Below, in pieces: positions 45,973 to 56,609 of a stretch of DNA of 64,000 nucleotides. The translations under genes and the position numbers were made by a program. Numbering within the stretch: position 1 is the first letter of the stretch; each line of letters begins with the position of its first letter. The DNA is from Gardnerella vaginalis (GTDB taxonomy: Bacteria; Actinomycetota; Actinomycetes; Actinomycetales; Bifidobacteriaceae), in assembly GCF_001546485.1 (NCBI RefSeq), contig NZ_KQ956870.1, positions 1 through 64,000 on the forward strand, given 5' to 3'. Below the pieces are notes generated by a model. It was not told the origin of the DNA, ran no database searches, and saw nothing but the letters and a program-made list of their open reading frames with translations.

Positions 45973-46872
45973 TTATTCCCTCTTCCTATTTTGCGGCGTG
46001 GCGTAACACTCACACCATGCAGGTTCAAGGTGATGTTCATCGGCGCCAAGAACAATTTTTGCCATAGAACAATCAGGATCAATACTTAATGCACGATGAG
46101 TATAATGCTGTACATCTCCCAAATGGAACCACCAACTAATATAAGCTAATAACGCGTAAATTTGCACAGTCAACTCTGGGATACTGTGTGTCACAAGTGC
46201 CATAGCTTGCAATACTTTGCAAGCATGTACTGCCCGTGATACATCTGGTTTTTTAGTTGTCTGAGCAAACTTAGCTTCCAAACAATGCCTTAAATTACGA
46301 GATATTTCTGGAGTATGTGGACAAAATGCAAAATCTACCAAGGTTTTTTCATCATACCATTCTTGGTTTTCATCCAAAATAGTAATAAGCATCGCGTCTC
46401 GCACATTGATGTTATGCAACATAGCCATAGGCAATGCTATGAAATCAGAACCAAGAAGATTCCCATCGTTTGAGAACATGTTGTACCAACGTCCAAGAGC
46501 TGTAATAGCAAGATTATTAATAGTGCATTGCTTACCATATTCAGTAACATGTTCAAGAAAACCATCAGCTGCCACAGGAACCCAATATTGTAAGCCTTCA
46601 ATCCATTGTTCATGACGACTACAATGAAGACCTATATACTCTTTGGGGAATGTCATAAAATAACAACATTCTTTTGAGGGATATATCTTCCCCTTAATAT
46701 CCGAGATTTCTTTCCCCGCAAACCCATTAAAATCTTCTAAACCAACAAAATCTAAACAACCATTAAAAGAATGAGCACTTTCTCCATAAATTTTCATAAG
46801 ACCCTGAATATCAAAATCATCGACACATTTATGTGGTACTTGATCTTTTACATCAACATTTGCTATTGCCAT
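45973..46872 (-). CDS. DUF4192 family protein
   Basis: A 299-residue protein of the actinobacterial DUF4192 group, recognised mainly from its C-terminal repeat-like helices (LLAYISWWFHLGDVQHYTHRALSIDPDCSMAKIVLG). ATG 46872 has GGGAGG upstream; the frame continues to 46995 but those 41 residues lie over the promoter region. It precedes rpoD on the same strand by about 100 bp. Function unknown. Confidence 0.75.
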   Translation of the reverse strand: MAIANVDVKDQVPHKCVDDFDIQGLMKIYGESAHSFNGCLDFVGLEDFNGFAGKEISDIKGKIYPSKECCYFMTFPKEYIGLHCSRHEQWIEGLQYWVPVAADGFLEHVTEYGKQCTINNLAITALGRWYNMFSNDGNLLGSDFIALPMAMLHNINVRDAMLITILDENQEWYDEKTLVDFAFCPHTPEISRNLRHCLEAKFAQTTKKPDVSRAVHACKVLQAMALVTHSIPELTVQIYALLAYISWWFHLGDVQHYTHRALSIDPDCSMAKIVLGADEHHLEPAWCECYATPQNRKRE

Positions 46873-47050
46873 ATCAATTTCCTCCCTATAGACATGCTTA
46901 TAAGTTGCATCAAGCAGGTAACTTGATGATGCTAGTTTCTCAAGATGCACATAAGCATGCAATAGAAAAAGATTCCTGCGGTGAAAAGGTCGCAAAATGT
47001 ATGAATCACTGCGTTTTGTAATGTTCAGCCCTGTGGATAACTTTCATATT

Positions 47051-48163
47051 ATGAGCACATTCGTAGATAGCAGTTGCACTCTCAAAGATATTGAATTACG
47101 CATTGCGTCTTTAATTTCTCAACAATTTCAAACGCACGTAAACATAAATAACCATCTTTCTTCAACATGTGCACATACGCTACAACAAGTCATACGGCAG
47201 GCTATTGTCTCAAGCGAAGGCGGCAAACGGCTCCGAGCATTACTCATGCTCGCAGCATTCCAATCGCTAGCTGATGGAAATACCATTCAAAAAAATCAGG
47301 AACAAGCAATATTTGATATTGCGTGTGCTTTGGAAATATTCCAAACCGCAGCATTAATTCATGATGACATTATTGATGAATCTGCTTTGCGACGCGGTAA
47401 GCCGAGCGCACACTATGCTTTAAGCAGTGCATGCAGTAATCGACACATTGGAACTGGTCTTGGTCTTATGCTCGGAGACTTGCTCGCTACGGAAAGTTTT
47501 GATATTACTCGCGGAGCTGCGAAGCATTTTGCTTATGATGAGGAGTTATTAGCAGCTTTCGCATCTATGCAACGTAACGTTGGCATTGGTCAAGTGTTAG
47601 ATTTATCGATTGAAATGATGCAATTGGATGATCCCGTAAAACTTGCTGAATCTTCCTTAAATGTGTTCCGTTGGAAAACAGCAAGTTATACTACTATTGC
47701 TCCGCTTACGCTTGGTCTTCTTGCAGCATCCATGGAACCACATGAAGCATATCAACTTGCTCACAATATTGGCGATCCTCTTGGTATTGCTTTTCAGCTT
47801 GCAGACGATTTGCTCGATATTGTTTCCGACAGTAAGCACACTGGTAAACCTATTGGCGGCGATATTCGTGAAGGCAAACGTGCAGTACTACTTGCCGACG
47901 CACTACAGCACAGTAACAAGCATGAACAAGATATACTACTAGAGGCTTATACCAGCGACAGTCGCAGCGAAGATGACGTACAACGTATTATACAGATTTA
48001 CCATACTTCTGGAGCAATTGAACGTTCTCAACAACGCATTATGAATCTTTGGAAACAATCACAAAATGCTATTGATGCTAGTTCACTAAACAGCAATGGG
48101 AAAACTATTTTACATACTATAAGCCAACGCTTTATACCTGAAGCATGGCGTAATGTACAATAG
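47051..48163 (+). CDS. polyprenyl diphosphate synthase (trans-type)
   Basis: A 370-residue trans-isoprenyl synthase making a linear prenyl diphosphate from IPP and an allylic primer. The first Asp-rich motif DDIIDESALRRGKP (with HDD before it) and the second DDLLDIV are present, as is GGKRLRALL. Chain length cannot be read reliably. The start is uncertain: ATG 47051 fits the family but has no binding site; 47021 and 46997 are in frame upstream. A single DnaA-box sequence (47032-47040) lies right before it. Confidence 0.88.
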   Translation: MSTFVDSSCTLKDIELRIASLISQQFQTHVNINNHLSSTCAHTLQQVIRQAIVSSEGGKRLRALLMLAAFQSLADGNTIQKNQEQAIFDIACALEIFQTAALIHDDIIDESALRRGKPSAHYALSSACSNRHIGTGLGLMLGDLLATESFDITRGAAKHFAYDEELLAAFASMQRNVGIGQVLDLSIEMMQLDDPVKLAESSLNVFRWKTASYTTIAPLTLGLLAASMEPHEAYQLAHNIGDPLGIAFQLADDLLDIVSDSKHTGKPIGGDIREGKRAVLLADALQHSNKHEQDILLEAYTSDSRSEDDVQRIIQIYHTSGAIERSQQRIMNLWKQSQNAIDASSLNSNGKTILHTISQRFIPEAWRNVQ

Positions 48164-48259
48164 AATATGAAAGAGCGCTCAAAAACTATCTTTCTTTGTT
48201 ATGTTGCTTGTACACTCATAAGCGGCAAGTAGGGTTTTACGCGTGTAAGGATTGTGACA

Positions 48260-50653
48260 ATGGATGAAGCTACACAGGTGCAGCTAGGCATGTGCATTGA
48301 AAATCGCTATCGCATTGTGCGCAAAATAGCTCAAGGCGGTATGGCAACTGTCTATCAAGCGCAAGATGAGCGTCTTAATCGTACTGTAGCTATTAAAATC
48401 ATGCATACTCAGCTCGCTCAAGGAGTGCACCGCGAACAGTTCGTTGCAAGATTCCGCCAAGAAGCAACTTCTGCCGCAGCAATAGCTAACCCCCATATTG
48501 TGCAGGTTTATGATACGGGCGAATATGAAGGTCTTGATTACCTTGTGATGGAGTATGTTCATGGCGTTAATTTGCGTTACGAAATGAATATGCAAGGTAC
48601 ATTTAGTGTACGCGATACGTTGCGTTTATTAGCGGAAACATTAGATGGGCTTGCTTCGGCGCATCAAGCTGGCGTTGTACACCGCGATATTAAGCCGGAA
48701 AATATTTTAATTAATGACCGCGGTCATGTGCAAATTACTGATTTTGGTTTAGCTCGCGCAATTTCTCAAGCAACACTTTCGTCTACAGGATTACTGCTTG
48801 GAACTGCAGCATATCTTGCTCCTGAACTCATTGAGCATAATCTAGCAACGCCGCAAGGTGACTTGTACTCTGCCGGCATGATGTCTTGGGAAATGTTAGC
48901 AGGAAAAGTACCTTTTGTAGCCGATAATCCAGTAACGCTTGTTTTTAAGCATGTGCATGAAAATACTCCTTCGATAAGTACAGCTTGCCCAGGTATCAAC
49001 GAAAAAGTAGCGCAATTTATAGCAAAACTTACTGCACGCAATATGAATGAGCGTCCGCAGAATGCAAGCGAAGCGTTGACACAATTACGTGCTCTTTCAA
49101 TGCAATTAAGCACTGAAGACTGGCAGTACAAGTTAGACGAACAACATAACGATCAGAATATATTTAGTGAAACTCCACTCAATAATTTGCGCGCACCATC
49201 CGCACTAAATTATGACAAGCAGGAGAACGCTACACATGATGCAGATATGACACAAGCAATACATACTGCACCTGACTATGCTACACAACATAATACTGAT
49301 TTTGTAGATGAATCTTTTCACGATGAAACTCTTGCGATACCCCATGTTGAAAATGTGAGTACATTAAAAGAAACAGCTAACAATAGGATTTCTGATAATG
49401 AAACTCGTAACGACAGCATGAACAATACTGTTTTATTAAATGACGATTTTGCTGTTGATACGCTTCAACAAAAAACACAAGCTATGCCATGGTCTCCTGT
49501 AGATCCAAAGAGCGCCGTTAATGACACCCAAGATAATCCACTGTCAGAGTTTGATGATAGCAATATGCCGACAATAGCTATCAATGCGCACAATTTTAAC
49601 AATAATCAGCATGATACATCATCACTAAAATCGCCTGTTTCTGATAATAAGCCAAGCAAAAAATCTTCACATTCTTCGCATAAACGAGCATTCATTATCG
49701 CAGGATGCTGCAGCTTTGGCGTATTAGCACTCGCTGCTATTGGAAGTTTCTGGTATTTACTCGGCCCTGGTAGCTATTGGTCGTTACCAAAACCTGATGA
49801 TCTCCAATGCGCAAAACAACATATTTGCAAGATTACTGATGTTAATTGGAAACAATATGAACGCACACTAAAAGTAGCTGGAATTCCTTATGATGTATCA
49901 CAAGACTATAGTGACACCATTCCTGCTGGTAAAATACTGACTACTGATCCAGATATTGTCGGCGGGCATATTGCTAAGCATAGCAATAACCGTCTTCATG
50001 TTGTACTATCGCTAGGTATTCGTAAAGCTACTATTCCGGACGATATTGCAGACGCAAAGACTAGTAACGGCAAAAAACCATTGCAAGCACTCCATAAAGC
50101 TGGATTCACTCATATTGTGCATCATGCATCATCAGACGTGTATTCTCTTGAAGTGCCAGCTGGTAGTGTTATTGATATTAATCCAAAGCCTGGCACTCGA
50201 ATGAACCATAATGAGGAAGTGAGCATACTACTTTCTAAAGGTCCTATGCCTGTGCAAATGCCGGATATTGTTCATCGTACTAAGGCTGAAGCTGATACCG
50301 CTCTTCGAGATATTAAACTCGATGTTACCTACGATGAAGAAAATAGCGATACTGTGGAAAAAGGTAAGATTATCCGTTCGTCTGTTGACGCCGGAACCCA
50401 ATTACATTGGGGAGATAGCGTGAAAGTAACTGTTTCTAAAGGACCAAAAACAGTCACTTTACCAAATGTGTGTGGGAAAAATACTACTGAAGCTCGTAAG
50501 ATTCTTGAAGCTCTTGGACTGCAAGTACGAGTATCTGCACCACTCGGCGACTATATGCACGTAGTGCGCTTCCAATCTCCTGGTGCTGGCAGTGAGATAC
50601 CTTTGAAGGATTCACATGGTAATCCTTCAACTATCACGCTTACTGTAATTTAA
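48260..50653 (+). CDS. pknB: PASTA-domain serine/threonine protein kinase (PknB-like)
   Basis: About 797 residues. The N-terminal kinase has the Gly-loop IAQGGMATVY, VAIKIM with the catalytic Lys, HRDIKPENILI, DFGLA and APE. After a disordered juxtamembrane stretch rich in Asn/Asp (about 285-475) comes one membrane segment (about 478-503). The outer part carries three to four PASTA repeats that bind peptidoglycan or muropeptides. ATG 48260 has AAGGA 8 bases upstream; the GTG at 48254 is too close. It is not next to the usual pbp/rodA/phosphatase cluster. Confidence 0.92.
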   Translation: MDEATQVQLGMCIENRYRIVRKIAQGGMATVYQAQDERLNRTVAIKIMHTQLAQGVHREQFVARFRQEATSAAAIANPHIVQVYDTGEYEGLDYLVMEYVHGVNLRYEMNMQGTFSVRDTLRLLAETLDGLASAHQAGVVHRDIKPENILINDRGHVQITDFGLARAISQATLSSTGLLLGTAAYLAPELIEHNLATPQGDLYSAGMMSWEMLAGKVPFVADNPVTLVFKHVHENTPSISTACPGINEKVAQFIAKLTARNMNERPQNASEALTQLRALSMQLSTEDWQYKLDEQHNDQNIFSETPLNNLRAPSALNYDKQENATHDADMTQAIHTAPDYATQHNTDFVDESFHDETLAIPHVENVSTLKETANNRISDNETRNDSMNNTVLLNDDFAVDTLQQKTQAMPWSPVDPKSAVNDTQDNPLSEFDDSNMPTIAINAHNFNNNQHDTSSLKSPVSDNKPSKKSSHSSHKRAFIIAGCCSFGVLALAAIGSFWYLLGPGSYWSLPKPDDLQCAKQHICKITDVNWKQYERTLKVAGIPYDVSQDYSDTIPAGKILTTDPDIVGGHIAKHSNNRLHVVLSLGIRKATIPDDIADAKTSNGKKPLQALHKAGFTHIVHHASSDVYSLEVPAGSVIDINPKPGTRMNHNEEVSILLSKGPMPVQMPDIVHRTKAEADTALRDIKLDVTYDEENSDTVEKGKIIRSSVDAGTQLHWGDSVKVTVSKGPKTVTLPNVCGKNTTEARKILEALGLQVRVSAPLGDYMHVVRFQSPGAGSEIPLKDSHGNPSTITLTVI

Positions 50654-50679
50654 TAATTCTTTTCAACAAGCTCGTGAAA

Positions 50680-50715
50680 TACAGTGGCGGAATCATTATA
50701 GCTTCCGCCACTGTA
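50680..50715. terminator. terminator between pknB and plsC
   Basis: TACAGTGGCGGAA (50680-50692) pairs perfectly with TTCCGCCACTGTA (50703-50715), 10-nt loop. It lies between convergent genes and can serve both, though there is no long T-run. Confidence 0.7.
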
Positions 50716-50792
50716 GACTATGGAGCAACATGCATATCAATGTTACTACATGAACAACTCAAGTAGTAACCAATAGCATTATTGTGTTATGT

Positions 50793-51488
50793 TTAATTTT
50801 TTTGACGCTCTTGACGCATGCGTTCTTTGACAATTTGCGCATACTCATCAACGTATTCTTGACCGCTCATATGCTTAATTGCTTGGGTTACCTGATCAGT
50901 AATTTCTCGTAAACGCTCATGCGTAATTTCACTAGAATCATGAACACGCTCAACGTAAATGGGTTCTCCATAAATAGCTTGCGTTTTTCCTTTTGCTGGA
51001 ATAATTTGTCCTTGAACTTGTAGCTCTCTTGTGCCAATAATAGCCACGGGAATAATTGGGCAACCAGTTTCAAGAGCAAGTCGCGCAGCGCCAGTATGAC
51101 CACGATATAAACGACCATCAGGGCTTCTCGTTCCTTCGATATGAATACCAAAAAGTTGCCCTTTTTCCAATATTTCTCGAGCATGGTTCAAAGCGCCGAG
51201 TGACTTAGAACCGCCAGAACGATCTACTGGGAATACTCCAACAGAAGTAAACCACCATTTTTTAAAACGCCCTTTTAAACCTTTGCCTTCAAAATATTCT
51301 GCTTTACCCATAAAGTGAATCATTCGAGGGCATGTCAAAGGCAAAAGCGCATCATCTATAACAGCAAGATGATTTGCTGCAATAATAGCGCCACCTTCTT
51401 TAGGAATATTTTGAACACCTTGTGCTGATGGATGAATCCTCATGCGGGCAATACCCCCAAGTCCCTTCACGAAGAACCAATACAACAT
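50793..51488 (-). CDS. plsC: 1-acylglycerol-3-phosphate acyltransferase (PlsC family)
   Basis: A 231-residue lysophospholipid acyltransferase. The catalytic NHLAVIDD (H-x4-D) lies near residue 57, followed by the acceptor-site FPVDRSG and EGTRSPDGRLYRGHTGAARLAL, then the conserved PIIPVAI. ATG 51488 has AAGGA six bases upstream; the frame extends to 51587 but would overlap the divergent gene. Makes phosphatidic acid at the membrane. Confidence 0.9.
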   Translation of the reverse strand: MLYWFFVKGLGGIARMRIHPSAQGVQNIPKEGGAIIAANHLAVIDDALLPLTCPRMIHFMGKAEYFEGKGLKGRFKKWWFTSVGVFPVDRSGGSKSLGALNHAREILEKGQLFGIHIEGTRSPDGRLYRGHTGAARLALETGCPIIPVAIIGTRELQVQGQIIPAKGKTQAIYGEPIYVERVHDSSEITHERLREITDQVTQAIKHMSGQEYVDEYAQIVKERMRQERQKN

Positions 51489-51564
51489 ACGATTCCTTTC
51501 TGTAACGCCTATTTTCGCAACTTCCGCGTGCAAACTATCAGGCAGACTTGCTACAGTATAGTTC

Positions 51565-52230
51565 ATGACTTCTTCTAAGAATACCAACGCCCCTCGCCGT
51601 GAGGACGAGCCTGCGTCGCATCAACACGAGCATCATAACATTGACGCTGATTTAGATCATGATTGGTCAGCTTTTATGTCAGAATATGCTGATGATTTAA
51701 ATGATGTTTTACGCTCGCGTATTGCGAAAAGTTTTGAAAAACATGTGCAAAAAGAGTTAAAAGAGCAAGAAAAGCGCGAGACTGCTGTTAGATCAGCTTA
51801 TGAACATACTAACAATGCGCCAAAAAATAATTTTTCGCTTAAAAATTTAAGCAGTCAAAAATCGTATATTATTCCTCAACGTATGCAAGATTCACATATT
51901 CAGTTCGTTACCCCTCATGGGCCGCGTGATAATATTCGCAGCAGTTGGTTGGATTTAGATAATACTATGGAAGATTATGGTGAGGATTTTGTACCACCAA
52001 ATCCTCACTTTGACAATGTTTCACTCATTACAGTACTACTTTGGCTGATGTTTGTTGCTGGTATTGTTGGCGTTATTCTTTGCGCTTTCTTACCATTATT
52101 AGCGAGTATCATAGGCATCGCAAGCGGGTTACTTATTCTTCTTGGCGGTGCAGGGTTACTTATGCGACGTAAAAAACATGATCTTTACCATGAAGATTAC
52201 ACTGATTATGGTGATGGAGCGCGAGTATAA
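51565..52230 (+). CDS. uncharacterised membrane protein
   Basis: A 221-residue protein. The first 150 residues are charged, His/Asp/Glu-rich and probably disordered, with a helical EKHVQKELKEQEKRET segment. Two membrane segments form a hairpin near residues 152-200, followed by a short acidic/Tyr tail. Codon use is normal and the bifidobacterial layout supports a real gene. It is divergent from plsC; I see no binding site ahead of ATG 51565, so the message may be leaderless. I do not recognise a family. Confidence 0.7.
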   Translation: MTSSKNTNAPRREDEPASHQHEHHNIDADLDHDWSAFMSEYADDLNDVLRSRIAKSFEKHVQKELKEQEKRETAVRSAYEHTNNAPKNNFSLKNLSSQKSYIIPQRMQDSHIQFVTPHGPRDNIRSSWLDLDNTMEDYGEDFVPPNPHFDNVSLITVLLWLMFVAGIVGVILCAFLPLLASIIGIASGLLILLGGAGLLMRRKKHDLYHEDYTDYGDGARV

Positions 52231-52280
52231 TCGCTCTGCTATATGATTTATTTCTGTTCTATTTTTCCATAATTTTAAAC

Positions 52281-52320
52281 AATAGAAGGCTGATACATTT
52301 CGATGCATCAGCCTTCTATT
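52281..52320. terminator. long UUCG-capped terminator before secA's 3' end
   Basis: AATAGAAGGCTGATACAT (52281-52298) pairs with the mirrored arm 52303-52320 with one mismatch, closed by a TTCG tetraloop. It follows the membrane-protein gene and lies between convergent genes. Confidence 0.85.
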
Positions 52321-52390
52321 CGGTACTCTTAGCACGAAGTAGGTGTCAACAGAACTCCTCATATAAAGCTCAGCTAACACCTATTCTTAT

Positions 52391-55180
52391 TTATTCAACT
52401 TCACTATTAGGCTCATTCTGACCATGGCAAAGCTTGTACTTTCGACCAGAACCACATGGGCACTCATCATTTTTATTCGTACCAGGGAAAGTACGACCAT
52501 CAGACCATGGTGTCTTCCACTCTTCATTCTTCGGACGCATGCTTAACGGAACTTCACCTTCAGCATGGCTCAAAGGAGCAGGGCCAACAATACCTGCTGA
52601 CTCTTCTTCAGCATCCACTGTGGCAGAAACTTGAGCAATATCCTCATCCATAGCAGCATCGGAATCATCAGTTGAAGCAACCTGATTAACATCCATATGG
52701 AAGAGCAACTGAACAGTTTCTTCCTTGATTGCTTCAATCATGGAATTGTACATCTGATAACCTTCACGCTGATATTCAACCAGAGGATCGCGCTGACCCA
52801 TACCACGAAGGCCAATACCATCCTTCAAGTAGTCCATCTCATAAAGGTGTTCTCGCCACTTACGATCAAGCACAGCTAATACGACTCGACGTTCAATCTG
52901 ACGCAATGAGTCACTTCCGATGCCAGCTTCAAGCAAACCATAAATTAACTTTGCGCTTTCAAGAATCAAATCACGCAAAGCAATAACAGCTTTCTCGCCC
53001 TTAAGATTGTCAATAGTCTTGTGAACTTCATCCCAATCAAGCGCAACTGGCATCACCATGTTAAGTGCCTTATGCAAGCCCTCCAAATCCCAGTTTGCTG
53101 GCTTATCCGAACCGTTCATTGCGCCGCGCACATAACTCTCAGCAGTATCACTCATGAACTTCAAAATATCTTCATGAATGTCTTCACCCTTAAGAACCAT
53201 TTGACGTTCAGAATAAATAACAGTACGCTGCTTATTCATAACGTCGTCGTATTTCAACACATTCTTACGCATTTCAAAATTGCGCGCTTCAACAGTCTTC
53301 TGTGCTGTACGAACACCGTTAGAAACATACTTAGATTCGATTGGCTCACCTTCTGGCAATCCTTTTGCCATAACACGAGCCACAAGCTGCGTGTTAAACA
53401 AACGCATCAAATCATCTTCCAAGCTCAAATAGAAGCGAGACTCACCTGGATCGCCCTGACGTCCAGAACGACCACGCAACTGATTGTCAATACGACGTGA
53501 CTCATGACGCTCAGTACCAAGCACATACAAGCCGCCGAGCATCTTTACTTCTTCATGCTCATCTTTAACTTGTTCTTTAACTTCAGCTAAGACTCCTGGC
53601 CAACGCTTCTCATACTCTTCAGGGGTATCGTCTGGAGAATATCCTTCAGCTTTCAATTTTGCATCAGCTAAGAATTCAACGTTACCGCCGAGCATAATAT
53701 CAGTACCTCGACCGGCCATATTAGTAGCAACAGTCACAGCACCCTTACGACCTGCAACAGCAACCACACCAGCTTCCTTAGCGTTCTGCTTAGCGTTCAA
53801 AACTTGATGAGGAATACGAGCGACATCAAGCAATGAAGAAAGAATCTCCGAAGATTCAACAGAAGCAGTACCGAGTAATACTGGCTGACCCTTTGCGTGA
53901 CGCTCAGCAACATCGCGCACGATAGCAGTAAGCTTTTCCTTCTTAGTACGGAAGATTAAATCATCCTTATCTTTACGAATAACTGGACGGTTAGAAGGAA
54001 TTGGCAAAACACCAAGCTTATAAGTACCCATAAATTCTGCGGCTTCAGTTTCTGCAGTACCAGTCATACCTGCAAGCTTGTCATACATACGGAAGTAGTT
54101 TTGCAACGTAATAGTAGCAAAAGTTTGATTCTCAGCTTTTACTTCCACATTTTCCTTAGCTTCAATAGCTTGATGCAAACCTTCACTATAACGACGTCCT
54201 GGGAGCACACGACCAGTATGCTCATCAACAATTAAGACTTCACCGTTAGTAACAACATAATCACGATCAAGAAGGAAAAGTTCCTTAGCCTTCAAAGCAT
54301 TGTTCAGATAGCCAATAAGAGCAGTATTTGCTGGCTCATACAAGTTATCAATGCCTAAGTAATCCTCAATTTTAGCAATACCAGCATCGAGAATACCAGC
54401 AGTCTTCCTCTTCTCGTCGATCTCATAATCAACATCACGAGTAAGCTTCAAAACCAACTTTGCGAATTCACGATACCAGTGAGTAACATCGCCTTCTGCT
54501 GGGCCAGAAATAATCAACGGTGTACGAGCCTCATCAATAAGAATGGAATCAACCTCATCGACGATGGCGTAATGATGACCTCTTTGTACGAGTTCACTCT
54601 TTTCCCAAGCCATATTATCGCGCAGATAGTCGAAACCAAACTCATTATTAGTGCCGTATGTAATATCAGCATTGTATTGCTTACGGCGTTCTGGCGACTG
54701 CTGATCAGTAATAATACATCCAACGCTCATACCAAGGAATCTATAAATACGACCCATAAGCTCGCTCTGGTAGCTGGCGAGGTAATCGTTGACTGTAACA
54801 ACATGTACGCCTTTGCCTTCCAAAGCGTTCAAATAACTTGGCAAAGTCGCAACCAATGTTTTACCTTCACCAGTCTTCATTTCTGCAATATTGCCCCAAT
54901 GCAACGCAGCACCACCCATAAGCTGCACATCGAAATGACGCTGGCCAAGCGTACGCTTTGAAACCTCTCGCACAGTAGCGAAAGCTTCAGGCATCAAATC
55001 ATCAAGCTTTGCACCATTGTCTAAACGCTGCTTGAATTTAGCAGTTTGACCCTTCAATTCTTCATCGGAAAGCGCGGAAATTTCATCTTCCAGCGCATTC
55101 ACAGCCTTGGCTACGTTCTCAAGGCGCTTTAATTGACGACCTTCACCCATACGCAAGGCTTTATCGACGATATCTACCAC
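52391..55180 (-). CDS. secA: preprotein translocase ATPase SecA
   Basis: A 929-residue motor driving proteins through SecYEG. Walker [12 protein letters not shown] lies near residue 100, the DEAD-type [18 protein letters not shown] follows, and [13 protein letters not shown] and the second-domain [20 protein letters not shown] are intact. The C-terminus has the zinc-binding [14 protein letters not shown] (about 908-921). The start is GTG 55180 with GGGAG 6 bases upstream. hpf lies upstream behind its own terminator. Confidence 0.97.
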   Translation of the reverse strand: MVDIVDKALRMGEGRQLKRLENVAKAVNALEDEISALSDEELKGQTAKFKQRLDNGAKLDDLMPEAFATVREVSKRTLGQRHFDVQLMGGAALHWGNIAEMKTGEGKTLVATLPSYLNALEGKGVHVVTVNDYLASYQSELMGRIYRFLGMSVGCIITDQQSPERRKQYNADITYGTNNEFGFDYLRDNMAWEKSELVQRGHHYAIVDEVDSILIDEARTPLIISGPAEGDVTHWYREFAKLVLKLTRDVDYEIDEKRKTAGILDAGIAKIEDYLGIDNLYEPANTALIGYLNNALKAKELFLLDRDYVVTNGEVLIVDEHTGRVLPGRRYSEGLHQAIEAKENVEVKAENQTFATITLQNYFRMYDKLAGMTGTAETEAAEFMGTYKLGVLPIPSNRPVIRKDKDDLIFRTKKEKLTAIVRDVAERHAKGQPVLLGTASVESSEILSSLLDVARIPHQVLNAKQNAKEAGVVAVAGRKGAVTVATNMAGRGTDIMLGGNVEFLADAKLKAEGYSPDDTPEEYEKRWPGVLAEVKEQVKDEHEEVKMLGGLYVLGTERHESRRIDNQLRGRSGRQGDPGESRFYLSLEDDLMRLFNTQLVARVMAKGLPEGEPIESKYVSNGVRTAQKTVEARNFEMRKNVLKYDDVMNKQRTVIYSERQMVLKGEDIHEDILKFMSDTAESYVRGAMNGSDKPANWDLEGLHKALNMVMPVALDWDEVHKTIDNLKGEKAVIALRDLILESAKLIYGLLEAGIGSDSLRQIERRVVLAVLDRKWREHLYEMDYLKDGIGLRGMGQRDPLVEYQREGYQMYNSMIEAIKEETVQLLFHMDVNQVASTDDSDAAMDEDIAQVSATVDAEEESAGIVGPAPLSHAEGEVPLSMRPKNEEWKTPWSDGRTFPGTNKNDECPCGSGRKYKLCHGQNEPNSEVE

Positions 55181-55298
55181 GTTTTGCTCCCTTAGGTCAT
55201 GTCTATGACGACGGCCTAGCCAACATAGACGTAAACTGTGCCTATATTACGCGACGGCTGCGATTTTTGTAAGCACGCGAGTCTGAAATCTCAAAAAC

Positions 55299-55325
55299 GC
55301 CCGCCTGACATTACGCCAGACGGGC
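55299..55325 (-). terminator. intrinsic terminator of hpf
   Basis: On the minus strand GCCCGTCTG pairs with CAGGCGGGC (one wobble) around a 9-nt loop, followed by GTTTTTGAGA. It lies 26 bp past the hpf stop. Confidence 0.85.
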
Positions 55326-55351
55326 ATATACTTCATTCTATAACTTTAATT

Positions 55352-56026
55352 TTATTTACTTTTTTTGGCGACATTTTCAGGAGTATCAATCTCAAACACG
55401 CCATAACTCCAACCATGCCTACGATATACAACCGATGGTCGCATAGTTTCTTTATTGACAAACAAGAAGAAATCGTGACCAATAAGCTCCATCTCGTATA
55501 AAGCCTCATCAATACTCATTGGTTCTGCAATATGCAACTTACGGCGAATCACAATAGGCGTGTCACCAACACTTACTTCCACAGATTCACCTGGACCAAG
55601 ATCTGAAGCAACAGCAGCATCGGCACTATTAGATTCAGCTTCTTCTGGTTCCTCAACAGTGGTTTCTACTTCTGGCTCCACAACACCCATATCTACCGGA
55701 ACCATCTCACTATAGCCACGGCGATGATCCTTGCGGCGATCACGTGTACGACGCAAGCGAAGTGTTAACTTATCAAGTGCCATATCCAAAGCACTATATT
55801 GATCTGTGCTAGAAGCTTCTGCACGAATTACCGTACTTCCAGCAACAACCGTAATTTCAACACGTTTTGCAGTATCTGCCTGCCTTGGATTACCTTCATG
55901 CGTCAACACAATTTGCACACGTTGCGCATCAGGTGCAATGGCGGTCACACGATTCATCTTACTTTCTACAACGTCACGGAACCTTTGATTAATTTGCGTA
56001 TGACGACCAGTAATGACGATTTCCAT
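55352..56026 (-). CDS. hpf: ribosome hibernation promoting factor, long form
   Basis: A 224-residue HPF/RaiA-family protein that inactivates and dimerises ribosomes. The N-terminal domain (EIVITGRHTQINQRFRDVVESKM, about residues 1-105) binds the small subunit; after an acidic linker the C-terminal dimerisation domain (EPMSIDEALYEMELIGHDFFLFVNKE...SVVYRRHGWSYGVFE) marks the long type. ATG 56026 has GGGAGG upstream. It is next to secA in many actinobacteria. Confidence 0.95.
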   Translation of the reverse strand: MEIVITGRHTQINQRFRDVVESKMNRVTAIAPDAQRVQIVLTHEGNPRQADTAKRVEITVVAGSTVIRAEASSTDQYSALDMALDKLTLRLRRTRDRRKDHRRGYSEMVPVDMGVVEPEVETTVEEPEEAESNSADAAVASDLGPGESVEVSVGDTPIVIRRKLHIAEPMSIDEALYEMELIGHDFFLFVNKETMRPSVVYRRHGWSYGVFEIDTPENVAKKSK

Positions 56027-56220
56027 GCGAAACCTCCCCGTATAGACTCGAACTAAGTTCGATTTGTATCATCCGACTGCCACGATGCCGTCGGTAGTTC
56101 TATTATATCCGCTAAAGCAATAAGAACCTAGCAACTTATCAAATTTAAATAAAAAAATTCATATTTATTACAAAATTTTTCGCATAACAACGAATTTTTT
56201 ACGAAATGAAGAATATCTGC

Positions 56221-56226
56221 TATAAT
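56221..56226 (+). promoter_or_regulatory. extended -10 promoter of rnpB
   Basis: A perfect TATAAT with TGC directly before it (extended -10) sits about 10 bp ahead of the RNase P RNA. The -35 region (TTTACG at 17-bp spacing) is weak, as is common with extended -10 elements. Confidence 0.75.
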
Positions 56227-56232
56227 CAGGAA

Positions 56233-56607
56233 GGTTGAGGTTTCACGATGACCGCGGTCACAATGTTCATTCGGAGTGACTGAGGAACTTCCGGGCTCCA
56301 CAGAGCACAATGGCGGATAACGTCCGCCCAGGGCGACCTGAGAGATAGCGCAGCAGAGAATAGACCGCCTGAACGTTTCGTTCAGGTAAGGGTGAAACGG
56401 CGGTGTAAGAGACCACCGGACTTCTGGTAACAGTTAGTCGCATGGCAAGCCTCATTGGGAGCAAGGTCAAGCAGAAGACGATAAGGGTTGCTCGCCCAAG
56501 TCTTCGGGTAGACTGCTAGAGTTTGGCGGCAACGTCAAATCGAGATGGATGGTCATCCGCATGTATCCATACATGCGACAAAACCCGGGGTATGTGAAAC
56601 CTCACTA
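56233..56607 (+). ncRNA. rnpB: RNase P RNA, class A
   Basis: The catalytic RNA that trims tRNA 5' ends. Helix P1 is formed by TGAGGTTTCAC (56236-56246) with GTGAAACCTCA (56594-56604). Conserved elements appear in order: GAGGAACTTCCGGGCTCC, CACAGAGCA, GGGTGAAACGGCGGTG, AAGAGACCACCGG, GTCGCATGGCAAGC and the 3' ACAAAACCCGG. The CR-I variant GAGGAACNTCC is the form I associate with actinobacteria. The ends are approximate to a few bases. Its 3' end abuts the stop of the convergent HAD gene. Confidence 0.95.
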
Positions 56608-56609
56608 AC

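Noticed and set aside
52330-52386. Inverted repeat TAGGTGT...ACACCTA near the 3' end of secA
   Set aside because: Arms are only 7 bp with over 30 bases between; the longer hairpin at 52281-52320 explains termination better.
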